Positions 24,897 to 32,817 of a stretch of 63,743 bases of DNA are shown here, piece by piece. How positions within the stretch are numbered: position 1 is the first letter of the stretch; every line of letters begins with the position of its first letter. Source of the DNA: Maledivibacter halophilus (GTDB lineage: Bacteria > Bacillota > Clostridia > Peptostreptococcales > Caminicellaceae); assembly GCF_900167445.1 (NCBI RefSeq), contig NZ_FUZT01000019.1:1-63743 (forward strand). The letters are read 5' to 3'. Under the pieces are notes generated by a model, which was not told the origin of the DNA, made no database searches, and saw nothing but the letters and a program-made list of their open reading frames with translations. The translations under genes were made by a program, and so were the position numbers.

Positions 24897-26783
24897 TTAA
24901 TTTTCTAATTCTTTTTTATATATTTGCAATATCAATTTTTTAGTTTCCTTTTCATCATGAACATAATAAGATATTCCATTTATGGCTTCAGATTTTCCTG
25001 GGAGATTATAAGTTTCTATATCTTCTATTGATATCCCCATAGCCTTTTTGGAATAATTTCCTATATCCTCAATTTTCATACTAGTTTCAACATTATTGAA
25101 AACAGTATTGGCAACTGTAGGTAATTTCAAACTAAAGGCTTGTTTTGCAGCTGCTTTAATAAACTGCTGTTGACGATTTATTCTACCAATATCTCCATCT
25201 GAGTGGCTATTGCCGTTGTTTTGTCTGTATCTTAAAAACTGTACTGCCTCTTTTCCACTTAATACCCGATTTCCCTTTTTGAGGTGAATATGTAATGGTG
25301 GCTCGCTCCAAGGATCGTCATAATCCATATCAAAAGGAATATTAACCTTTATGCCTCCAAGAGAATCAACTATTGATTCCACATCTTCATATGAGAATGT
25401 TACATAGTGGTCTACCGGTAAATTGAGAAGATTAGAGACTGCTTTCATAACTCCCTCTGGACCCCCAAAATTAACCTCTTTGTGTCCATATACTGCATTT
25501 ATCTTTTTTAAAGATGGAGAATCATATCCCTTTGTATAATAATATGTGTCTTTAGGGATAGAAATTAAATCTAGAGATTTACTATTTGGGTTAAAACTAG
25601 CTAAAATCATGGTATCTGTTCTAACTCCATTTAAACCCATTAACAATATATTCACCCTATTGCTCTTTTTTATTAATTTTGTAAATTCAGTTTTTTCATT
25701 CTCTATAGACTGATATAGTTGATTTGAATTTAGGTCATCTATTATCTCATCTTGTGGCATTTTATTTGTACAATTAGTGGTAAATATCAATAGTACTACA
25801 GCTGTGAAAACTATAGATAGGATTCTTTTTATTATCCCAATTTTTTTATATTTCATAACTCCTTTAATCCTTTCCTTAACGTTGTTTTTTCTGAATGAGC
25901 AAGTACATACTAGTGTAAATTTATGTTTGTTTATTGCACAAGATAATAGTGAGTTTGCATATTCAGATTTTTTTTCCTCTCCTATTTGTCTTAAAACCCT
26001 TTCATCACAGAAGCTTTCAATATCTCTACTAAATAAAATATAGCTAATCCATAGGATTGGATTAAACCAATGAATAGATAGAATAACTAGAGATAAGATA
26101 TTTATTAAGCTATCTTTCCACTTTATATGTTGTACTTCGTGTAATATGATATGGGTTAACATTTTTTCTTCCTTCATATCAAAATCCTCTGGTAAAATAA
26201 TTTTAGGACGTATTATGCCTAAAACCATTGGTGAAGAGGCATTTTTATCTTTATATACTTTTATTCTATTATTTCTTTCATCAAAAATATTCTTCATAAA
26301 ATCCAGTTCAATAGGCTGTGCATATCTAAATCTTTTGTTTATAAGAAAACACATAATAATAAGAGTTGTGACAAAAACGATTACGCCTGTAAACCATATT
26401 AATGAAAAAATATTTATGTTTTTTTCAGTGGAATTTTTATAATCTATCTCTTTAGTAATATTATCCTGATTTTTTTCAATGGATGTAATTGATTGTGTGG
26501 CTTCTATGGGTTGATCAATGGGACTATTGTTATGGGGGATTAAAAATTCACTTCTGACAATATTTGTAGTGTTTTTTTCCAGATCAATATCATTCCAAAT
26601 ACTAATGGGTGATGAAAGATCTATTGGCACGATGAACTTAATAAATACCAGAACCCACATCAAGTATAAAACTATTTTAGGTATGTGGTTTTTAGTTAAG
26701 CTTCTGAGTATTATTACTATAAAGGCAAGTATTCCTCCCATAATACTCATCTGCAATATGGTATTAAAAATATTATCCATCAT
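24897..26783 (-). CDS. M56 (BlaR1-type) membrane metallopeptidase fused to an LCP (LytR-CpsA-Psr) domain
   Basis: The 628-residue protein has an N-terminal M56 part with several membrane helices (about 8-27, 35-55, 120-147) and zinc motif HEVQH at about 214-218 followed by CDERV, as in BlaR1/MecR1. A helix at about 320-340 is followed, where BlaR1 has its beta-lactam sensor, by an LCP domain (about 360-600): MGLNGVRTDTMIL, SIPKDTYYY (usual R is K), LRYRQNNGNSHSDGDIGRINRQQQF. LCP enzymes attach glycopolymers to peptidoglycan. The gene overlaps blaI by 4 nt, so it likely cleaves BlaI in response to a cell-wall signal. Confidence 0.9.
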   Translation of the reverse strand: MMDNIFNTILQMSIMGGILAFIVIILRSLTKNHIPKIVLYLMWVLVFIKFIVPIDLSSPISIWNDIDLEKNTTNIVRSEFLIPHNNSPIDQPIEATQSITSIEKNQDNITKEIDYKNSTEKNINIFSLIWFTGVIVFVTTLIIMCFLINKRFRYAQPIELDFMKNIFDERNNRIKVYKDKNASSPMVLGIIRPKIILPEDFDMKEEKMLTHIILHEVQHIKWKDSLINILSLVILSIHWFNPILWISYILFSRDIESFCDERVLRQIGEEKKSEYANSLLSCAINKHKFTLVCTCSFRKNNVKERIKGVMKYKKIGIIKRILSIVFTAVVLLIFTTNCTNKMPQDEIIDDLNSNQLYQSIENEKTEFTKLIKKSNRVNILLMGLNGVRTDTMILASFNPNSKSLDLISIPKDTYYYTKGYDSPSLKKINAVYGHKEVNFGGPEGVMKAVSNLLNLPVDHYVTFSYEDVESIVDSLGGIKVNIPFDMDYDDPWSEPPLHIHLKKGNRVLSGKEAVQFLRYRQNNGNSHSDGDIGRINRQQQFIKAAAKQAFSLKLPTVANTVFNNVETSMKIEDIGNYSKKAMGISIEDIETYNLPGKSEAINGISYYVHDEKETKKLILQIYKKELEN

Positions 26784-27142
26784 TTATCCACCTCATCAAT
26801 TATGTTTCTAAGCTCATCAATTTCTTTTTGTGATAAACTCTCTTTTTTTATAAAATTTTTCACAAGAAGATTGAAAGATCCATTATACATTTTATCAAGA
26901 AGAGTTTTAGTTTCTTCTATTCTTATTTCATCTTGCTTTAGAATTGGCGTACAAATAAAATTTGGATCTGTGCGCAGAATAGCATCCTTTTTTATAAGTC
27001 GCTGTATGAGAGTATATGTAGTGTTTCTTTTCCATCCCTTCTTTTTTAAAGTGATTTCTGCAATTTCCCCAGCTTTAAGAGGGCCTGATTCCCAAAGTAT
27101 GTTCATGATAATAATTTCTGAATCTGTAAGTTTAGTTTTCAA
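26780..27142 (-). CDS. BlaI/MecI-family repressor
   Basis: The chosen start is TTG at 27142 (MKTKLTDSEIIIMNILW) after AAAGGATGG; longer frames lack spacing. The roughly 120-residue protein has the BlaI winged helix (GEIAEITLKKKGWKRNTTYTLIQRLIKKDAI) and a C-terminal dimer region. BlaI proteins bind TACAnnTGTA boxes and are cut by the partner M56 protease. Two such boxes lie in its own promoter, so the operon is autorepressed. Confidence 0.92.
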   Translation of the reverse strand: MKTKLTDSEIIIMNILWESGPLKAGEIAEITLKKKGWKRNTTYTLIQRLIKKDAILRTDPNFICTPILKQDEIRIEETKTLLDKMYNGSFNLLVKNFIKKESLSQKEIDELRNIIDEVDK

Positions 27143-27155
27143 GGCTACCATCCTT

Positions 27156-27208
27156 TCTACAAATGTAGTAATATATATCATTCTACATCTGTAGTAAGAT
27201 GTTGTCAA
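27156..27208 (-). promoter_or_regulatory. blaI promoter with two BlaI operators
   Basis: On the minus strand TTGACA (27208-27203), 17 bases, TAGAAT (27185-27180). Boxes TCTACAAATGTAGTA (27156-27170) and TCTACATCTGTAGTA (27182-27196) match the BlaI/MecI pattern; one covers the spacer and -10, the other the early transcript. Confidence 0.85.
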
Positions 27209-27328
27209 TATAAGAATTGTAAAAACTCTATAATTTTTTTAAAAATAAGACAAATAAGGTTTTATTTGATAAAATAATATAATGTATATAAAAGTATTTA
27301 GTACGAATAGTAATGTATCACATATATT

Positions 27329-27456
27329 TAACTGAGCAAATTGCATAATTACCTTTAGCAAAAACTATCTATTATATATAGTTTTATAATCTGCAAAGAT
27401 ATACCACATATATTATGCAGTTTTGCCAAGTTAGTATTATGCAATTTCCTCACTTA
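27329..27456 (+). repeat. MITE-like 128-bp repeat, copy C2
   Basis: Ends TAACTGAGCAAATTGCATAA and TTATGCAATTTCCTCACTTA. It lies between the divergent blaI promoter and the haloperoxidase 3' end and is highly similar to C1 over its whole length. Confidence 0.8.
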
Positions 27457-27497
27457 TCTATTCTTTTGAAAAATACCAAATAGGTTTTATTTATATT

Positions 27498-29144
27498 TTA
27501 GATTATTATAGTAGTTCCATCAAATTTAGTTAGGGTAAATCCATTAAAGTTTTCATTGTAGGTGTTTTTGTAGTCTTGTAGAATTTGGATAGCTACTGAT
27601 TCACCTAATTTTAAACCAGAGTTGGAATCAGAACGCCAATGGACACCTGCTAGGTTTCGACCAATAGAGATATTAGAAGCAAGCTTGTTTAATTCTCCTC
27701 CTACTGTCAAGGCCTCTCCTGAATAAGGTAATAGGGAAATACCATCAGCACTAGCCACAACCGGGTCAGGAATTATAAATGATTCGTTAAAAAATGCTTT
27801 TAGAATAGTAACGCAAGCTCCAGCAATACAAGCATGACCAGCTGGATAGGCTGGATGATTAGGAGAACCTTCCGGATAGGCCATGGGTAACAAATAAGTA
27901 CCATATTTAGAGAATATCTTAGTAAGAGCATTAGATTTAAATAATTCCTTATTAATAGGATAGGTGGTTGCTCCTGTTAAATTATTTTGAACACATCCAC
28001 CAAAGGCCTCGGGACGAAGGACTCGCTGGACTAAGAATTTCTGGAACCAGGCAGCTTCTAGTGCCAATCGTGCTGCCTTAGTAACAAAGTCTAAAAATTG
28101 GGCTGTACCAAAGGTTACAAAGCCATCTTGAGTTCTAGAATTTAGATAAGGGTTTTGTGGGTCTAATGCTCTAGATCCAAAACTTAGTAGAACCAAGCAA
28201 GCAGTTAGCGTACTTTGGTAAGTAAAATCTACATGAACCCATTGCCCCAAATCACGGCCATTTCGAATATAACGTAGAGGTGAATCAAAGGTTATTGAAC
28301 TATTTGGCAATTCTCCATTTTGGATATCTAGCCATTTATCGTAGCTAACCATAAAATTATTTCCACACACTGGACTGTTATATCGTTGGATGACGGTTTT
28401 ATTGCCAAATGGAATATCTTTATAAAAAAATTGTGAAATATAGGGTCCTACTAAGTCACCAGGTAAATTCCCCCTAAATAATGTCTTTGTAGTAACAACT
28501 CCATCTTGTTTAGGTCCTCGAAAATCAGAAAACTTTGATAGATCAGCAGCGGCTTCAATAGTAAGTGGGTTAGTATCATAATTTATGAAAGCCACATCTC
28601 GGGTTAGAGCCCCCCAATAGTCTTCAGCCATTTCACTGGCACGCCAAACACTGCTAAAGGTTGGGGGCACCAACATGGTCAAATGATGAGAATCAGGTCC
28701 CATCAAATCATATGCATAAGAACCTTGAGGATTGGCGAGTTTCATAATGCCACCTAAAGGAATGGCTTCAAAAATATCGGGATTACCGGTGGTTAACGCT
28801 TGAATAAAAATGTTATATGCATCAATGTCAACTTCTCCTAGTTTATTATGTGGCAAGGTCTTAGAGAAGTTACCAATCTTATTTGCATATAAATTTTCAT
28901 CACCATTACATGGATGACCTGGTAGAGGAAGGTCTCTCTGAAATTGGGCTGCGTTTTGTCGAATTTGAAATGCCTCTTCACGACGCTGTAGAGGAGTTAA
29001 TGGTCCAATTCCAGAATGTTTTCCTAAATTTGAGTTTATATTTGCAGCTTCTTTTTCATGTATCTCATTTTTACAATTTATTATTCTTCCATTTTTTCCT
29101 TTTTGATTACTATTTTGTCCCATATCTTTATCTACCTCATTCAT
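27498..29144 (-). CDS. Vanadium-dependent haloperoxidase-like (PAP2 superfamily) protein
   Basis: This 548-residue protein has the vanadate/phosphate-binding motifs of the PAP2/haloperoxidase superfamily in order: KFLVQRVLRP (about 375), HPAYPAGHACIAGA (about 435) and IGRNLAGVHWRSDS (about 500). The Ser of the usual PSGH is Ala here. WRASEMAEDYWGAL near 155 is typical of bacterial haloperoxidases. There is no signal peptide; the first 45 residues are Asn/Gln/Lys-rich. The start may be ATG 29123, which has a GAGG site, rather than 29144. Halide oxidation with H2O2 is known for the family; a phosphatase role is also possible. Confidence 0.85.
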   Translation of the reverse strand: MNEVDKDMGQNSNQKGKNGRIINCKNEIHEKEAANINSNLGKHSGIGPLTPLQRREEAFQIRQNAAQFQRDLPLPGHPCNGDENLYANKIGNFSKTLPHNKLGEVDIDAYNIFIQALTTGNPDIFEAIPLGGIMKLANPQGSYAYDLMGPDSHHLTMLVPPTFSSVWRASEMAEDYWGALTRDVAFINYDTNPLTIEAAADLSKFSDFRGPKQDGVVTTKTLFRGNLPGDLVGPYISQFFYKDIPFGNKTVIQRYNSPVCGNNFMVSYDKWLDIQNGELPNSSITFDSPLRYIRNGRDLGQWVHVDFTYQSTLTACLVLLSFGSRALDPQNPYLNSRTQDGFVTFGTAQFLDFVTKAARLALEAAWFQKFLVQRVLRPEAFGGCVQNNLTGATTYPINKELFKSNALTKIFSKYGTYLLPMAYPEGSPNHPAYPAGHACIAGACVTILKAFFNESFIIPDPVVASADGISLLPYSGEALTVGGELNKLASNISIGRNLAGVHWRSDSNSGLKLGESVAIQILQDYKNTYNENFNGFTLTKFDGTTIII

Positions 29145-29258
29145 ATATTTATTTTATACTTTTTCACTATCTATATATGTATTCAGATTTAAAAAGTTAC
29201 AAATACATATAATTTGTCCAAAGCATTATTTTGTAGTATGAAAGGCGGTGAACCCATT

Positions 29259-29306
29259 ATGAGGCTTATTCGAGATAATTACTCGGTGCAGTTTAAAATC
29301 TGGTAG
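29259..29306 (+). CDS. Leader peptide MRLIRDNYSVQFKIW
   Basis: A 15-codon ORF with an AAAGG site lies 92 nt before the methyltransferase start. Its last codons (from GTG CAG on) and stop lie inside the shared arm of two alternative hairpins. This fits an attenuator in which a stalled ribosome decides the fold. Confidence 0.55.
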   Translation: MRLIRDNYSVQFKIW

Positions 29307-29355
29307 CAGATTGCATCGAGGTAAAAGTAAAAAATGCTATCAGATAGCTGCACCG
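29284..29355 (+). promoter_or_regulatory. Alternative-fold leader (attenuator) of the methyltransferase gene
   Basis: CGGTGCAG (29284-29291) can pair with the near GCATCG (29313-29318), enclosing AATCTG-GTAG-CAGATT, or with the distant CTGCACCG (29348-29355), enclosing that hairpin plus GCTATC-A-GATAGC. The distal fold is followed by TTATATTTTTCT, a weak terminator tail. The two pairings exclude each other. Confidence 0.65.
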
Positions 29356-29398
29356 TTATATTTTTCTAGCTATAAAAAATATTAAAGGAGTGGCTATT

Positions 29399-30157
29399 AT
29401 GGATTGTAATATTTTGAAACAAAAATGGTTATTGGAAGAGAACAAGAAGTTTAAAGGATGGGATTTTTCATATTTAGATGGTCGATTGGAAGAGGAGAAA
29501 CTACCCTGGGATTACAAAAGTCTTATTAGTAAGTACTTAAATAAAGATGACATGTTACTAGATATGGGGACTGGAGGAGGAGAAATTTTACTTTCATTAA
29601 AACATATTTATACCAATACTTCAGTTACAGAAGGATGGCAGCCTAATTTGAAGCTTTGCAAAGAAACACTTGAGCCATTGGGTATAACTGTTAAACAAGT
29701 TTTTGATGATAAAAAATTACCCTTTGATGACAATACATTTAATATGGTTATTAATAGACATGAAGATTATGATGCCAAAGAGGTAAGACGTATTCTAAAG
29801 AATAATGGTATATTTATTACTCAACAAGTAGGTGGGAAAAACAATGAAAAGTTGTCAAGGTTTCTGATACATGATTTCAAATCAGAATGTCATGATTTTG
29901 AACTTAATAAAGAAGTAAATAGATTTAAGAACCTTGATTTTAGTATTCTCTATGAAAATGAATATTTCCCTTACTTAAAATTCTTTGATGTTGGTGCAAT
30001 TGTATATTTTGCCAATATTATCGAATGGGAGTTTCCAAATTTTTCAGTAGAAAAATGTTTTGATAAGCTCTGTGAATTAGAGAGTAAAATAAAAACCAAT
30101 GGATATGTAGAAAGTATAGAGCATCGATTTATAATAGCTGCAAAAAATAATAAGTAG
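29399..30157 (+). CDS. Class I SAM-dependent methyltransferase
   Basis: The start is ATG 29399, 8 bases after AAAGGAG. The 252-residue protein has the SAM-binding motif I LLDMGTGGGEIL (about residue 53), an acidic end of strand 2 region (VTEGWQPN) and motif IV-like FDDNTFNMVINRHEDYD. The target is unknown. The leader ORF with alternative hairpins resembles control of rRNA methyltransferases or other antibiotic-response genes, but this sequence is not Erm. It is monocistronic. Confidence 0.85.
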   Translation: MDCNILKQKWLLEENKKFKGWDFSYLDGRLEEEKLPWDYKSLISKYLNKDDMLLDMGTGGGEILLSLKHIYTNTSVTEGWQPNLKLCKETLEPLGITVKQVFDDKKLPFDDNTFNMVINRHEDYDAKEVRRILKNNGIFITQQVGGKNNEKLSRFLIHDFKSECHDFELNKEVNRFKNLDFSILYENEYFPYLKFFDVGAIVYFANIIEWEFPNFSVEKCFDKLCELESKIKTNGYVESIEHRFIIAAKNNK

Positions 30158-30280
30158 ATCTATTAAGGTTTCTGTGCTTAACATCACATAAATTCTTAAA
30201 TGTACTAAAATATTATTTAGTCTAAGACAGGATATAAGTCAAGATAATAGAAAAAAATTTAGCTGAAAAGAGATTATAGT

Positions 30281-30311
30281 GAAAAAAGCAGGCGTTATCA
30301 CCTGCTTTTTT
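30281..30311. terminator. Bidirectional terminator
   Basis: AAAAAAGCAGG and CCTGCTTTTTT form a perfect 11-bp stem between convergent genes. Confidence 0.88.
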
Positions 30312-30316
30312 GCTGC

Positions 30317-31687
30317 CTATTTTACCTTTAGACCATCTTCTAAATCCTCCATAGAAATTTCAAAGGCAGGTATACCTATGGCAGCAGATTCTATTTCTTC
30401 TGGTTGAAAATATATTACAATCTTATCATCTTTTAAATAATAATCTTGATTTTCATTAATTGATGTAAATTGATGAAATAATTCACCTATATATTCAGGA
30501 TTTTGTCCTTGAGATATTTTTTCTTCTTTCCATTCTTCATTTATTTGAGCAATTTGTTCTTTGATTTTTCCATTTATTGTTTTTTTATAATCATATTCCT
30601 CTTTAAATAAATCCTTTAGCTCAATTATATTTCCTGTTTTTAGATCAATATTGTAGGAGCGACTACTACTTTGTCCATGGGCTCCACCAGTGTACTTATA
30701 ATAATTCATATAAATACTTAATAAATCATTTTCATTTTTTGTTTCCTCAAAAGTTATTTTTCCTACAAAAGGACTTACTTCTTTGGCATATTCTTCTGAA
30801 CCTTCCTTTGTTCCTTCATTAAAAGCTAATGCATCTTTTTCAAATAGCTCATTAATTTTGTCTGCTACTTTTTGATCCACATTACCAGATATAACAGGAA
30901 TATAGATATTTGCTTTATAGAGCTTTTCATCTTCTTCAATCTTCTTTGTATTAACTATTGCTGCATTGGGGTTTAATTTTATATCTGTATTAAATCCTTT
31001 TTCGAAGGTTTCTATAGGAATGGAAAATTCACTATCCTTCATAGGATTATCAATTACAATCATAAGAGTATCATTTTTTAAGTAATACTGATCGTCCTTT
31101 ATATTTGATTTAGTTACATAAGTAAAATTTTCCTCTTCTTTGTAATTATCCATTATATATTTTTTTATTACTTCCTTATAATCTTCATCCTTATCAAATA
31201 ATTTATAAAGGGGAATTTCCTTTCCCGTGTTTATATCAATTGTATAGGAAAATATCTTCTTTTCATCAAATTTTGTTGAATTGGCCATTAAAACTAAGCT
31301 TAGAATATTTTCATCCTTCATTGTTATATTAAAATCAGAGGAGATGGAAACTTTTGAATAGGCTGGATGATCTGATTCATACCATGTTTTTGCAACCCTT
31401 ATTTCCTCATCCATAAACTGATTGATATTTTTTTCTAATAAATCATTTATACTCTTCTGTATTTCTTCATTTTCAATGTTTTTTACAACAGGAATTTTTA
31501 TATTACCATTAATATAAGCCTCGTCAATCTTTATTTCCTTCTTATCCACTTCAAAATCCTTGTGATACGCTTTTTCATTTTTTATATCATTTGCATAAAT
31601 TTTCATATCCATAGCTTCAAAACCACTTATACATATACTTCCAACAAGTGCACCTACCACCATTGTATGTAATATCTTTTTATTCAT
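30317..31687 (-). CDS. Secreted protein with two DUF4163/DUF3298 modules
   Basis: The 456-residue protein has a signal peptide (1-32, GALVGSICISGFEAM...YA), then two related halves, each with an amphipathic DUF4163-like segment followed by DUF3298: a first with SYTIDINTGKEIPLYKLF and a second with YYKYTGGAHGQSSSRSYNIDLKTG and LKDLF. Only the second keeps the YTGGAHG signature. This domain pair occurs in RsiV (lysozyme-binding) and PdaC, so cell-wall or lysozyme interaction is possible; no enzyme domain is attached. Confidence 0.82.
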   Translation of the reverse strand: MNKKILHTMVVGALVGSICISGFEAMDMKIYANDIKNEKAYHKDFEVDKKEIKIDEAYINGNIKIPVVKNIENEEIQKSINDLLEKNINQFMDEEIRVAKTWYESDHPAYSKVSISSDFNITMKDENILSLVLMANSTKFDEKKIFSYTIDINTGKEIPLYKLFDKDEDYKEVIKKYIMDNYKEEENFTYVTKSNIKDDQYYLKNDTLMIVIDNPMKDSEFSIPIETFEKGFNTDIKLNPNAAIVNTKKIEEDEKLYKANIYIPVISGNVDQKVADKINELFEKDALAFNEGTKEGSEEYAKEVSPFVGKITFEETKNENDLLSIYMNYYKYTGGAHGQSSSRSYNIDLKTGNIIELKDLFKEEYDYKKTINGKIKEQIAQINEEWKEEKISQGQNPEYIGELFHQFTSINENQDYYLKDDKIVIYFQPEEIESAAIGIPAFEISMEDLEDGLKVK

Positions 31688-31842
31688 CGAAATCCTCCTC
31701 TAAATTTTTATTGTTTTGTTGTCATTGATATTATTATAAATTTTTTATTAAAAAGAAGAGTTGCAAAATAGTTACAATTTTAAATCAAATATTAATCAAT
31801 AGCCTTCGATTTTTTATGGGAGGATTTTACATAATAGTCGTA

Positions 31843-32676
31843 TCAAAAATTATCATTTTGCCTGTAATGCTTTCTAAACTGAAGTGGTGTTAGAGCTTCT
31901 TTCTTTTTAAAGAGTCGGATAAAATTACTTTGGCTGTTAAAACCACAGTCCAATGCAATATTAGTAATATTATTATCTGTATAATAAAGCTGATTTTTTG
32001 CATCAGCAATTCTTTTTAATAATATATATTGTTTGACAGTAAATCCAGTTATATTTTTAAAAGAATGAGAGAGATAATATTTATTTATAAAAAATTTTGA
32101 AGCGATTGAATCTAATGTTATGTTACTTTTAAAATTTTCATCAATATATTGCTGCACTTTAAGTACACGTTGTTCATTTTTTCCAATATTCACTATAGGA
32201 AAATAATCGGTATACTCCCTATAAATTAAAATTGTAAAAATTGATAATACTGAAATAAATTTGATATGCCAAAATACTTTCTTTTCTAAATAAATGCAGT
32301 GAAGCTGATCAAATAAACTTTTCACTAGCTCAACATGTTCATCTTTAATTTTGAAACCATGTTTAAAATTTTTAGGCCTAATTTTAAAGATAGAAAGTAA
32401 AGCGGGTTCTCTTATTGTATTGTCCAAATAATCTGAGTCGATAATAATCATATATCTAGAATAAGGAGTTTTAATTGGGAACATTTTATGTTTTTCAAGG
32501 CTATTTATGAAAACTAAACTATTTTTATCAAAATTATAGCTAGAGCCATTAATCACAAATTTTGAACTTCCCTCTGTAATGAATATCAATTCATAACCGT
32601 TATGATAATGTTCATCTAAACCACTTTCTTCAAAGGATAGAGTCACATGATTCATATCTATATTTTGATAGTTCAT
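31843..32676 (-). CDS. AraC-family regulator of the TRAP/reductase operon
   Basis: The start is ATG 32676 after AAAGGAGGG. The 277-residue protein has an N-terminal cupin (HYHNGYELIFITEGSSKF, about 22-40) and a C-terminal double helix-turn-helix (about 180-275: TLDSIASKFFINKYYLSHSFKNITG and NITNIALDCGFNSQSNFIRLFKKKEALTP). It is divergent from the OYE/SDR/TRAP operon and probably activates it when the cupin binds the transported compound. An AT-rich palindrome (32743-32760) lies in the shared promoter region. Confidence 0.88.
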   Translation of the reverse strand: MNYQNIDMNHVTLSFEESGLDEHYHNGYELIFITEGSSKFVINGSSYNFDKNSLVFINSLEKHKMFPIKTPYSRYMIIIDSDYLDNTIREPALLSIFKIRPKNFKHGFKIKDEHVELVKSLFDQLHCIYLEKKVFWHIKFISVLSIFTILIYREYTDYFPIVNIGKNEQRVLKVQQYIDENFKSNITLDSIASKFFINKYYLSHSFKNITGFTVKQYILLKRIADAKNQLYYTDNNITNIALDCGFNSQSNFIRLFKKKEALTPLQFRKHYRQNDNF

Positions 32677-32742
32677 TAAATCCCTCCTTTCAAAAGACAA
32701 GTTTTATCAATTTTGGAGCAAGTATTCGATATAAGTATATCC

Positions 32743-32760
32743 ACTATTATATTATAATAG
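32743..32760. promoter_or_regulatory. Palindrome and -10 in the AraC/operon divergent region
   Basis: CTATTATATTATAATAG is a near-perfect palindrome holding TATAAT (32753-32758), the likely -10 of the operon. It is a candidate operator. Confidence 0.45.
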
Positions 32761-32817
32761 CAATGATCAAACAAATTAAATATAAGGGACATTGAATGAA
32801 ATCAGGGAGGTATACAA

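Noticed and set aside
26802..27194. Open frame opposite blaI
   Set aside because: It mirrors the coding constraints of blaI, has no ribosome site and no domain pattern.
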